Positions 1-7,086 of a stretch of 64,000 nt of DNA are shown piece after piece. This stretch comes from Microbispora catharanthi (GTDB lineage: Bacteria > Actinomycetota > Actinomycetes > Streptosporangiales > Streptosporangiaceae), in assembly GCF_006334915.2 (NCBI RefSeq), contig NZ_VDMA02000023.1:62001-126000 (forward strand), given 5' to 3'. Position numbers and translations under genes: made by a program. Positions within the stretch are counted from its first letter, which is position 1. Each line of letters starts with the position of its first letter. Below the pieces are notes generated by a model. The model was not told the origin of the DNA. It ran no database searches and worked only from the letters and a program-made list of their open reading frames with translations.

Positions 1-1016
1 CGCACACCGGCGAGCTGGGCGCGGGTCGGCTGGTAGACCACCTGCAGCGCCTTGTCGGAGGTCCACACGGGCCGCACCCACCAGCGCGGGCGCACCTGCA
101 GCCCGGCGGGGCGCTCGGTGCGGCCGATCACCGGACCGCGCAGCATGCCCTTGGCGCGGGCGGCGCGGCTCCAGATCACGATCTCGGCCCGCCAGGTGGT
201 GGTGTCCTGGACGGTGTGGCGGCGGCGCAGCACCCGCTTCGTGCCGCGCACCAGGGCCCGCACCCCGGCGCGCCAGCGCAGGGCGAACGGATGCAGCTCG
301 GCCGTGAAGCCCGCCCAGTCGTAGTTGCATCCGGGTTCGCGGGCGGCGTGGGTGGCCTCGGGCCGGTAGGTCCTGCGGGTCCTCATCGTGACCCGGGGCA
401 GCCAGCGGGGGCCGTGCAGCACGACGGTGGCGCGGTTGAACCGCCCGCTGCGGACCGACAGGCCCGCGATGTAGGCGTGCCCGGTCACCCTCAGGCGGTT
501 GCCCGCCCAGGTGATGTCGTCGATCTGCGTGACCGGCACGAGGTCGGCTGCCCGCAGGCGCAGCAGCGAGGGGTCGTCGACCTCGACCGGCAGGTCGGCA
601 TACCACCGCAGGCCCCGCCGCACCCGGCGGGAGGGCTCGGCCGCGGCGGCGGCCAGCCTGGCCAGCGCGTCGCCCTCGGCGAGCTCGCCCGGGTCCTGCG
701 TCTCGATCAGGTGACAGGCGACCCGGCGCCCGACCGGCAGCTCCCGCTTGACCTTCGGGTCGACCTCCGCGAGGTAGGGCCGGAGCGCGTCGATGGTCTG
801 GCGGCGGCGGGCGGGCCCGCGCTTGGCTGCGGCGTCGAGGCGCAGACCCAGGGGACCGACGATCGCCTCACGGTCGACCTCCCGGCGCTGCGCGGGGCTG
901 AGCCCCTCCGCGCGCACGAGCGCGACCAGCGCGTCGATCGGCTCGCCTCGGTCGTAAAGCTCCTGGACAGCCCGCAGTCGTTCAGCGACGGCGTCGCTCG
1001 TGGGTGCGGGTGTCAT
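1..1016 (-). CDS. Large envelope-type protein, N-terminal part (runs off window)
   Basis: The minus frame stays open from an ATG at 1016 to the left edge, about 338 codons, so the C-terminus is outside the window. The N-terminal ~110 residues are helical and charged (start MTPAPTSDAVAERL). After that comes a beta-rich stretch with 'DDITWAGNRLRVTGHAYIAG' and many Arg, Trp and Tyr residues. This second part reminds me of the linker region in the very long actinobacterial GT2/CDP-glycerol glycerophosphotransferase proteins of wall-polymer synthesis, but no catalytic motif lies inside the window, so the function is not established. A purine-rich stretch precedes the ATG, and an inverted repeat lies about 30-60 bases upstream. 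Confidence 0.55.
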   Translation of the reverse strand, partial: MTPAPTSDAVAERLRAVQELYDRGEPIDALVALVRAEGLSPAQRREVDREAIVGPLGLRLDAAAKRGPARRRQTIDALRPYLAEVDPKVKRELPVGRRVACHLIETQDPGELAEGDALARLAAAAAEPSRRVRRGLRWYADLPVEVDDPSLLRLRAADLVPVTQIDDITWAGNRLRVTGHAYIAGLSVRSGRFNRATVVLHGPRWLPRVTMRTRRTYRPEATHAAREPGCNYDWAGFTAELHPFALRWRAGVRALVRGTKRVLRRRHTVQDTTTWRAEIVIWSRAARAKGMLRGPVIGRTERPAGLQVRPRWWVRPVWTSDKALQVVYQPTRAQLAGV

Positions 1017-1044
1017 TCGGGAGGCACCACCCTTCGCCAGACCT

Positions 1045-1076
1045 GTGTTCAGAAAATGGTAATGCCCTCAGAACAC
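1045..1076. promoter_or_regulatory. Inverted repeat upstream of the left-edge gene
   Basis: GTGTTCAGA and TCAGAACAC form nine-base arms with one mismatch, separated by 14 bases, roughly 30-60 bases before the minus-strand ATG at 1016. The position suits an operator, but no partner regulator or convincing promoter is visible. Confidence 0.25.
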
Positions 1077-1244
1077 TGCCAGACCTGACTCGCGGAAGCC
1101 TGTGGATTTCCTGTGAATCAGCGGGTGACACCCCTGTGGCACCGGGTGACGAGCGGCACTACGCCGGGGGAAGTGCGCAGATCCGACCGCCCGGGGCGCG
1201 GCCTGTCAGCCCCCAAGTCAGCGCCGGGGAACGGGCTACGATGA

Positions 1245-1577
1245 TCACCGCGACCGTCGGTCCCGGCCGTCCCAGCGGGCCGCGCGCATGTCGGCCCGCG
1301 CGCCGCGGACCGGGGTGCCCTCCTCGCGCCACCGGGCCAGGCATTCGGCCTCGAGACCGGGCGCGGGGGTGCCGTCGGCGCGGATCACCCGCCACCACGG
1401 CACGGCTCCGCCCCACAGTGACATCACGCGGCCGACCTGCCGCGGACCGCCCTCGCCGAGATACTCGGCGACGTCTCCGTACGACATCACCTTGCCGCGC
1501 GGGATCCGCTCGACCAGGTCGAGCACCCGCTCCGCGTACGGCGGCGGCTGGCCGCGGCCGTCCCTCAAGCGCTCCAC
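1245..1577 (-). CDS. Alkyltransferase-like (ATL) protein of the MGMT family
   Basis: This 110-residue protein matches the C-terminal DNA-binding domain of O6-alkylguanine-DNA alkyltransferases: 'RVLDLVERIPRGKVMSYGDVAEYLG', 'RQVGRVMSLW' and 'VPWWRVIRADG'. In true MGMT the last motif is PCHRV with the acceptor Cys; here Trp stands at that position, which is the hallmark of ATL proteins. Those bind alkylated guanine without repairing it and, in studied bacteria, hand lesions to nucleotide excision repair. The GTG start lies inside the 3' end of the upstream gene (13-base overlap), so translation is probably coupled. Confidence 0.85.
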   Translation of the reverse strand: MERLRDGRGQPPPYAERVLDLVERIPRGKVMSYGDVAEYLGEGGPRQVGRVMSLWGGAVPWWRVIRADGTPAPGLEAECLARWREEGTPVRGARADMRAARWDGRDRRSR

Positions 1578-1933
1578 TCGGTCGGCCCGGCCGCGATGAT
1601 CTCTTCGAGCTTGCCGAACTCGTAGGTGGACGATCCGTTGATCTGCTCGACCACGCCGTTCCTGATGCCGTACGCCTCGCCGTCCTCACCCACGAGCCTG
1701 GCCCCCATGAGGTCGGTGAGAAGTGCCAGCTGGGCGACCTGCCAGTCGGACCCGGGCCGGCCGAAGAGCCGTCCCGACCAGGTCGCGATCGGGTGCACGG
1801 AATCGCCGTGGCGCGCGACGACCTCGCCCGCCTCGTGCGACCCGCGCAGCTCGAATCCGGCTCGCGCCGAGACGCTCGCGAGTTCGGCGTAGGCGAGCGG
1901 TGCATCCCGCTCTACGCGCAGCTCGTACCCCAT
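1565..1933 (-). CDS. Conserved hypothetical protein
   Basis: A 122-residue soluble protein starting MGYELRVERDAP. The frame is open further upstream, but residues before this ATG look non-coding (short, Cys- and Pro-rich), so the internal ATG at 1933 is chosen. It has a mixed alpha/beta pattern with 'SVHPIATWSGRLFG' and 'EDGEAYGIRNGVVEQI', and no signal peptide or membrane segment. I do not recognise a characterised family. It overlaps the ATL gene by 13 bases in the same direction, suggesting a two-gene unit. Confidence 0.7.
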   Translation of the reverse strand: MGYELRVERDAPLAYAELASVSARAGFELRGSHEAGEVVARHGDSVHPIATWSGRLFGRPGSDWQVAQLALLTDLMGARLVGEDGEAYGIRNGVVEQINGSSTYEFGKLEEIIAAGPTEWSA

Positions 1934-2034
1934 GAGCCGCGACCCTAGCGAAATTTGACCTGGCCTTGTCACCGGAAACACGAACATCGGGAAGACCGCG
2001 TCCGAAATGCTGCAGAACGGCGGCCAACATGTGA

Positions 2035-3207
2035 TCACCGGCGGCGGAGCGCCACGGCCGCGGCGCAGAAACCGCCGATTCCGAGGGCCACGGCGATGCC
2101 GTAGATCCAGAGCCTAACCGGATCCGGCCCCGGGCGCGCGGGCCCCTGCGAGACCGGGCCCTTGCCGAAATGCGCGTCGTCCTGCAGCGAGGACGCGTGA
2201 CCATATCCGGTCAGCTCCGCGGCCTTCCGCAGGGCCGCGGCCGCGTCCACAACGCCGAATCCGATTTTGTCGTCATAACCCGCGGACGGATGAGGACGGG
2301 ATGTCGCCGTCAAAGCACGCGACACCAATTCCGGCGGCAAATCCGGATATCTCGCCTTTATTAGTGCGATAGCGCCCGCGACGAGCGCGCTGGCCACGCC
2401 GGTCCCCGACACGGCGCCCCGTCGGCCCCCTGCGAGGGTGACAGGCACGCGGTCCCCCGGCGCGGCGACCAGGACCGAGAGGTTGTCACTGCTGCCCGGC
2501 GTCTTGGCGCCCTTGCGGTCGACGGCGGCGACGCCCACCACTCCCGGGTAGCCCGCGGGGAACGCCCAGTAGGAGGTGCCGTTCTGCCGGGCGTACGGCG
2601 ACCGGCCGGCGTCCCCCACGGCCGCGACGACCACCACGCCCCTCGCCAGCGCGAAGGAGATGGCGTCCCGCTCCACACGGTCCACCGCGTACGCGGGGAC
2701 GGGCAGGCAGATGACCTTGGCGCCCCGGCCGGTCGCGTAGCGGATGCCGCGCGCGAGCGGACTGTCCTGCGTCTCTCCCGCCGGGCTCTCGGGCTCGACC
2801 GAGCCGCCCTCGGGGTGGCTCCTGACCACGGGGAGGGACAGCACCCGCGCCTCCGGCGCGATCCCGGACGTCCCCCCGCCGCGCCCGCTCCCGGCGATCG
2901 CCGAGGCCAGCGCGGTCACGTCGTCGCCCGGCCGCACCGTGTCGTCGCCGAACATCGCACCCGTCATGTCAGGCCCGCGCTCGACCCGGCCGCTCAACTC
3001 GGGCACGCCGGCGTCGGGCTGCCCACTGCCGAGCAGGGCGACGGTCACGCCCGCGCCCCTGCTGACCTTCCAGGCGGCGGCGGCGTTGACGGCGTCGAGC
3101 GCCCACCGCGAGTCCTCGCCGCCGGGTGCCGGCGCCGCCGCGACCGCCGGTCCGGTCCCCAGGAGGACGGCCGTGAGCGCCGCGCAGAGGAAGGCCGGCC
3201 TCAGCAC
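2035..3207 (-). CDS. Mycosin-like S8 protein with all catalytic residues lost (pseudoprotease)
   Basis: This 390-residue protein has a signal peptide (about 1-26), a subtilisin/mycosin-like domain and a C-terminal membrane helix (about 362-386) ending in RRR. It aligns along its length with the active paralogue at 4116-5387, but the catalytic Asp is Gly60 (LLGSG for VLDSG), the His is replaced by Asp96, the oxyanion Asn by Asp199 and the nucleophile Ser by Gly270 (SGTGVAS for RGTSQAT). The fold-defining segments are intact, so this looks like a maintained pseudoenzyme, not a decaying gene. The GTG at 3207 is chosen because it begins the signal peptide and overlaps the upstream stop; the frame before it is a shadow. 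Confidence 0.88.
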   Translation of the reverse strand: MLRPAFLCAALTAVLLGTGPAVAAAPAPGGEDSRWALDAVNAAAAWKVSRGAGVTVALLGSGQPDAGVPELSGRVERGPDMTGAMFGDDTVRPGDDVTALASAIAGSGRGGGTSGIAPEARVLSLPVVRSHPEGGSVEPESPAGETQDSPLARGIRYATGRGAKVICLPVPAYAVDRVERDAISFALARGVVVVAAVGDAGRSPYARQNGTSYWAFPAGYPGVVGVAAVDRKGAKTPGSSDNLSVLVAAPGDRVPVTLAGGRRGAVSGTGVASALVAGAIALIKARYPDLPPELVSRALTATSRPHPSAGYDDKIGFGVVDAAAALRKAAELTGYGHASSLQDDAHFGKGPVSQGPARPGPDPVRLWIYGIAVALGIGGFCAAAVALRRR

Positions 3208-4106
3208 ACGTTCCCCTGGGTGCAGCGGGGGACGTCGGGGGGCTCTCCGAGGGCGCGCGCGATGCGCCCGGCCACGGTCTCGGCCACGGGCCACATCTCG
3301 CTGTTCACCTGTTCCTCCAGGGGGACGGAGGCACGCGTCCTCCCGTCGGTGTACCCCACAGCGGAGAAGACGATGTACGGCCCGGCGCCCACCCATCCGG
3401 TGCGCTGGCGCTGGGCCGCGCCGAAGGTGTCGGTGACCGTGCCGGGGAAGGCCACGGGCCGTACGCCCACCCGGTCGTCCACGGGCAGTTCGCCCGCCGC
3501 GTCGGCGCGGGCCTGCTCGCCCGGCAGCACGGCGACGCCCACGGTGACGGCGAACGTCGAGGTCTGGTCGACGTAGGTGGCGCGCAGCACGGCCTGGCAG
3601 CCGTGCTTGCGCAGCACCGACGCCACCGGCGAGTCGACCGCCGCGGCGCACGCCGCCTCGGGGGCGATGCCCACCCTGCGCGCGTACTGCTGGGCGCGGC
3701 CGAGCGCCGTGTACGGAAGCTCCTCAGGGAAGACCATGCCCGCGGGCCACGCGCGCCACCGCCGGGCCACGTCCTCGGCCACGTAGCGGGCGCGCTCGGC
3801 GTCGGTGAGCGGCCTGGACCTGTTCTCCTGGATCAGCCCGACCGACCCCAGCAGCACGTTCACCGCGGCGACGGCGAGGACGACGCCCATGATCGTCAGA
3901 TAGAGCGAGCGGAAGCGGATGCCGCGCTCGAGTTCGGCCCGCTCCCTGGCCGCCTGGGCCGCGGCGGCCCGTCCCCTCGACGCCGTCCAGGGCCGCGCGC
4001 GGGCGCGGCGGGCGGACGCGCCGAGCGGCAGTGCCCGCGGGCCCGCCCGCCGGACACCGGACGGCGTCCGCGCCGTCTGCGGGCTGCGGGACTGCTCGGG
4101 CGGCAT
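3201..4106 (-). CDS. Membrane-anchored partner of the pseudo-mycosin
   Basis: 301 residues: a basic, Ala/Arg-rich cytoplasmic N-terminus, one transmembrane helix at about 69-90 and an extracytoplasmic domain. The outer domain shares a series of motifs with the protein at 5375-6094: RW-x-WPAG-x-x-FP, YARRVGI/LARRVGI, a Cys pair around 'HGCQAVLRATYVD', PFPGTVTD-type text and GPYIVFSAVG. Both paralogues end in Cys (here CTQGNVC), suggesting a conserved disulfide. It sits directly before its protease, overlapping it by seven bases. I know no name for this family; the repeated pairing suggests it binds or regulates the adjacent S8 protein. Confidence 0.8.
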   Translation of the reverse strand: MPPEQSRSPQTARTPSGVRRAGPRALPLGASARRARARPWTASRGRAAAAQAARERAELERGIRFRSLYLTIMGVVLAVAAVNVLLGSVGLIQENRSRPLTDAERARYVAEDVARRWRAWPAGMVFPEELPYTALGRAQQYARRVGIAPEAACAAAVDSPVASVLRKHGCQAVLRATYVDQTSTFAVTVGVAVLPGEQARADAAGELPVDDRVGVRPVAFPGTVTDTFGAAQRQRTGWVGAGPYIVFSAVGYTDGRTRASVPLEEQVNSEMWPVAETVAGRIARALGEPPDVPRCTQGNVC

Positions 4107-4115
4107 ACCTCGATG

Positions 4116-5387
4116 CTACGTCGGCAGGCCCGTCGGCCAAGGAGCCGGCGGCAGCGCGTCGTCTTCCTCCCGCTGTCGTCTGCGCGCCCGCCGGGTGAGC
4201 ACGAGCAGGACGGCCACACCCGCGCCGGAGCCGGCGAAGGCGCCGAGCGCGATGGCTCCGCAGAGGAGGATCCCCCCCGTGTCGCGCCGTACGACCACGA
4301 TGGGGTCCTGGTCGTTCGCGGCCGAGCGGACGGCACGTGCGGGGCTCTGCACGCCCGCTCCCGACGCCGTGGCGCGGTGGCGGGCGAGGGTGGCCGCGAC
4401 GCTCAGCGCCCGGTACGCGTTGACCACACCGAACCCGGTGCCGGTGTTGTACGGCCCCTTCCTGGCCGGCGACGACGTGAGCGCCTGCGCGACGAGGGCG
4501 GGCGACATGCGGGGATAACGCGACTTGATCAGCGCGGCGACGCCGGAGACGAGCGCGGTCGCCTGGGAGGTTCCCCGGCCGACCCAGTACTCGTCGCCGG
4601 GACCGGCCCCGAGGACGTCGACGCCCGGCGCGGCCACCATCACCGAGGAGTTGCGGTTGGAGAACGAGGCCCGCCGCAGCGTGGACGTGACGGCGGCCAC
4701 CGAGATCACGCCGGGGATCGCCGCCGGGTAGGAGTACGGCGCGGTCCGCTTGCCCGCGCCGTCGTTGCCCGCCGCGGCGACGAGGACGACGCCCTTGGAG
4801 ATCGCGTACCTGATCGCCGTACGCTCGTCCTTCGTCGGCATGTCCTTCGACAGCGAGAGGTTGATGACCTCGGCGCCGTGGTCCACGGCGTAGCGGATGC
4901 CCTTGGCGACCACGGCCTCATACCGTGCGTCGGAGTTGAACGTGCGGAATCCGGGCTCCTCGTCCTCGAGGATCACCCGCACGGACAGCACCCTGGCCTC
5001 CGGCGCGATGCCGATGATGCCGTCGGCGCCGCCGGGACCGTGCCCGTGCCCGGCGATGAGCGAGGCCATGTACGTGCCGTGCAGGCGCACCGGCTGCACC
5101 CCGCGCGGGTTGGCCCCGGCCGTGAAGTCCCTCCCGGTGACGACCGATCCGGCGAGGTCGCGATGATCGGGATCGACACCCGAGTCGAGGACCGCGACGG
5201 TCACGCCCCTGCCTCTCGTCAGCCGCCAGGCGTCGTCGGCGTCGAGCGTGCGCAGCACGTCCTGCTGGCTGAGCCGTACGTCGTCGGCCCGGGCCGGGCC
5301 GGGAACGAGGAACGCGCCGCCCGACAGGGCGAGCGCGGCGGCGGACGCCGCGAGGACCGCGCGGCGCAGCGCGGTCAGCACCGCCAC
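4116..5387 (-). CDS. Mycosin-like membrane-anchored S8 serine protease
   Basis: 423 residues. A signal peptide (about 1-34) is followed by a subtilisin domain with the complete triad: Asp68 in VAVLDSGVDPDH, His103 in HGTYMASLIAGHG, Ser274 in GRGTSQATA, and the oxyanion Asn208 in AAAGNDG. A C-terminal hydrophobic helix (about 370-395) and a short basic tail anchor it to the membrane. This is the architecture of type VII secretion mycosins (MycP), which act outside the membrane, but no ESX conductance genes are nearby. The start overlaps the stop of the upstream membrane gene by 13 bases, and the next downstream unit follows after nine bases, so four genes probably form one operon. Confidence 0.92.
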   Translation of the reverse strand: MAVLTALRRAVLAASAAALALSGGAFLVPGPARADDVRLSQQDVLRTLDADDAWRLTRGRGVTVAVLDSGVDPDHRDLAGSVVTGRDFTAGANPRGVQPVRLHGTYMASLIAGHGHGPGGADGIIGIAPEARVLSVRVILEDEEPGFRTFNSDARYEAVVAKGIRYAVDHGAEVINLSLSKDMPTKDERTAIRYAISKGVVLVAAAGNDGAGKRTAPYSYPAAIPGVISVAAVTSTLRRASFSNRNSSVMVAAPGVDVLGAGPGDEYWVGRGTSQATALVSGVAALIKSRYPRMSPALVAQALTSSPARKGPYNTGTGFGVVNAYRALSVAATLARHRATASGAGVQSPARAVRSAANDQDPIVVVRRDTGGILLCGAIALGAFAGSGAGVAVLLVLTRRARRRQREEDDALPPAPWPTGLPT

Positions 5388-6094
5388 TCCTTGGCGGTGC
5401 AGTCCGGGGACGCCGGCGCGGTGAGGATCGCGCCGACCTCCTCGGCCAGGTCCGCCGTGAACGAGAACATGGTCTCCCGCTGCTCCCCGAGCGCACGGGC
5501 CGGGCGCCCGTCGACCTGCCCCGCCGTCGTCATCACGAGGTACGGCCCGGCCGTACGCAGGGTCAGCGACTGGCGCCCGCTCGCGGTGAAGCGGTCGGTC
5601 ACGGTGCCGGGAAACGGGAGGGCGCGCAGCCCGGGGGCGGCCGACCCACCGCCGGGGAAGACGGGGATGGCCGAGCGCGCCCTGAGCTCGTCGGGGAAGG
5701 CCGCCACGCCGATCGTCACCACGACGCCCTGCAGGGCGTCGAGATAGGTGGCCCGCAGGATCGCGCGACAGCCGGCCGCCGTCATCTGGCCCGCGATGGC
5801 CGTGTCGACGGCGCCGCGGCAGTCGGTGCGCGAGGAGATGCCCACCCGCCGCGCCAGCTCACGCCCGCCCTGCTCGCTCGTGTAGGCCAGGGTGGCGGGG
5901 AAGATCCGGCCGGCCGGCCAGCGCTCCCACCGCAGCGCCGTCTCGGCCGCCTGCGCCTCGCGCAGCTCCGCGGCGCTCGGTCCTCTCGTCAGCTCGGCGA
6001 CGGCGGCGCTGGCCGCGATCCCGCCGACGATCGCGCAGACAAGGGTGATCGCGGAGGCCACGGCCACGGCCGGCCAGGTCCGCGTCTCGCCCAC
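5375..6094 (-). CDS. Membrane-anchored partner of the active mycosin-like protease
   Basis: 239 residues with an N-terminal membrane helix at about 8-32 and an outer domain homologous to the protein at 3201-4106: RWERWPAGRIFP, ELARRVGIS, a Cys before 'RGAVDTAI', 'GCRAILRATYLD', 'LPFPGTVTDRFT' and a terminal CTAKEWRC. It is first in the probable four-gene operon. Its N-terminus is about 60 residues shorter than the paralogue because the basic cytoplasmic extension is missing. The conserved Cys residues and the outer location are consistent with a disulfide-stabilised module working with the protease (inference). Confidence 0.8.
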   Translation of the reverse strand: MGETRTWPAVAVASAITLVCAIVGGIAASAAVAELTRGPSAAELREAQAAETALRWERWPAGRIFPATLAYTSEQGGRELARRVGISSRTDCRGAVDTAIAGQMTAAGCRAILRATYLDALQGVVVTIGVAAFPDELRARSAIPVFPGGGSAAPGLRALPFPGTVTDRFTASGRQSLTLRTAGPYLVMTTAGQVDGRPARALGEQRETMFSFTADLAEEVGAILTAPASPDCTAKEWRC

Positions 6095-6175
6095 TGCGCC
6101 TCCGTTCCCTTCGCGGCCTCCCTCCTCCAGTGACCTTAACGCGACCTACCGCCCGCCATCCCCACAAATGCCCTC

Positions 6176-6215
6176 GGAAAGTACTTGACGCTTCGGAAAG
6201 TGAAAAGTACTTTCC
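6176..6215 (+). promoter_or_regulatory. Promoter embedded in a perfect inverted repeat (autorepressor-type operator)
   Basis: GGAAAGTACTT (6176-6186) and AAGTACTTTCC (6205-6215) are exact inverted copies. A sigma-70-type promoter sits within them: TTGACG (6185-6190) and TACTTT (6208-6213) with a 17-base spacer, so each arm covers one hexamer. Extra GGAAAG half-sites occur at 6195 and 6221. The start codon of the first gene is 30 bases further on. The natural candidate to bind here is the winged-helix protein encoded second in the operon. Confidence 0.75.
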
Positions 6216-6244
6216 AAGTTGGAAAGAGCATTGGGAGGAGCTCC

Positions 6245-6712
6245 ATGAACCCTGAGGAAGCGGCGCGCAGCCTGGCGACGATCCGGCAGACGCAGATGAA
6301 GGCGGTCAGGTCCCGGCCCTGGTTCCCGACCTGGTACGTCGTCGCCGTCGGGCTGTTCGTGACCGGTGTGCAGTTCGTCACCGAGCCGGGCACCCCCGTT
6401 CCGGTGATGGCGATCACGGGTGTGCTGCTGTTCGCCGGCATGGGCGCACTGGTCGCCGTCTTCGTCCGGACGCGTGCGATGACGACTCACCGCAGCCTGA
6501 TTCGCCTGGACGCCATGGCGCTCTTCGCACTCTGGCTCCTCCTGAGCATCGTGATCTGCCTGGCCGTCGCCTTCCGCCTGGACGCGGCCGAGGTGGCCTA
6601 CGCCCGGACGTACGGCGGCCTCGCCATGACGGCGTTCCAGCTCGTGACCGGGCCCTTCGTCGGGCGCCGGATCTCCGCGTTGCTCGCCCGGGGGATCGAG
6701 AGCAGCTCGTGA
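6245..6712 (+). CDS. Four-helix integral membrane protein, cotranscribed with a regulator
   Basis: 155 residues starting MNPEEAARSLATI. The ATG at 6245 follows a clear GGGAGGAG ribosome site; the frame upstream of it lies within the promoter. Four hydrophobic segments are visible (about 28-47, 50-70, 90-113 and 120-138). The N-terminal cytoplasmic stretch is charged. I do not recognise a function. Small membrane proteins coupled to winged-helix regulators in this way are common in actinomycetes, usually without known substrate. Its TGA shares a base with the ATG of the regulator, so the two are translationally coupled. Confidence 0.82.
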   Translation: MNPEEAARSLATIRQTQMKAVRSRPWFPTWYVVAVGLFVTGVQFVTEPGTPVPVMAITGVLLFAGMGALVAVFVRTRAMTTHRSLIRLDAMALFALWLLLSIVICLAVAFRLDAAEVAYARTYGGLAMTAFQLVTGPFVGRRISALLARGIESSS

Positions 6713-7023
6713 TGGAGCTCGATCCGGTCATCCACGCGCCGACCCGGCTGCAGATCGTCTCGCTGCTCGCGGCGGCCGAAGAGGCGGAGTTCGGGTTCGT
6801 CCGCGACACCGTCGGCGTCAGCGACTCCGTCCTGTCCAAGCACGGCAGCGCGCTGGAGAGCGCCGGATACGTCGCCGTACGCAAGGGATACGTGGGCAAG
6901 CGGCCCAAGACGTGGTTCAAGCTCACGGACCGGGGACGGGTGGCGTTCGCCGCGTACGTCGAGAACCTGCAGCGCATCGTCGCGCCCAGCGGTCTCAGCG
7001 TGGTGCCGGACGAACGCGTTTAG
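6712..7023 (+). CDS. Winged-helix transcriptional regulator
   Basis: 103 residues of a MarR/ArsR-like winged helix: 'IHAPTRLQIVSLLAAAEEAEF', a recognition region 'VGVSDSVLSKHGSALESAGYV' and the wing 'KGYVGKRPKTWFKLTDRGR'. The text resembles the small winged-helix family PF13601. It has no ligand domain beyond the HTH. ATG at 6712 overlaps the upstream stop (TGATG); a GTG three bases earlier is the alternative start. Its likely operator is the inverted repeat at 6176-6215, giving negative autoregulation (inference). Confidence 0.88.
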   Translation: MELDPVIHAPTRLQIVSLLAAAEEAEFGFVRDTVGVSDSVLSKHGSALESAGYVAVRKGYVGKRPKTWFKLTDRGRVAFAAYVENLQRIVAPSGLSVVPDERV

Positions 7024-7035
7024 CGCGTGAACGGC

Positions 7036-7070
7036 GACGGCCGCCGCCTCGTCCGGAGGCGGCGGCCGTC
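7036..7070. terminator. Bidirectional hairpin between convergent genes
   Basis: Fifteen-base perfect arms (7036-7050 and 7056-7070, starting GACGGCCGCC) with a five-base loop lie between the regulator gene (+) and moeZ (-). The U-tract is weak on both sides, as is common in high-GC actinomycetes. Confidence 0.7.
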
Positions 7071-7086
7071 GTCGTGTCGTCGCGGA

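Noticed and set aside
3208..3651. N-terminal extension of the pseudo-mycosin frame
   Set aside because: The extra codons overlap the membrane-partner gene and have shadow composition; the signal peptide begins at the GTG at 3207.
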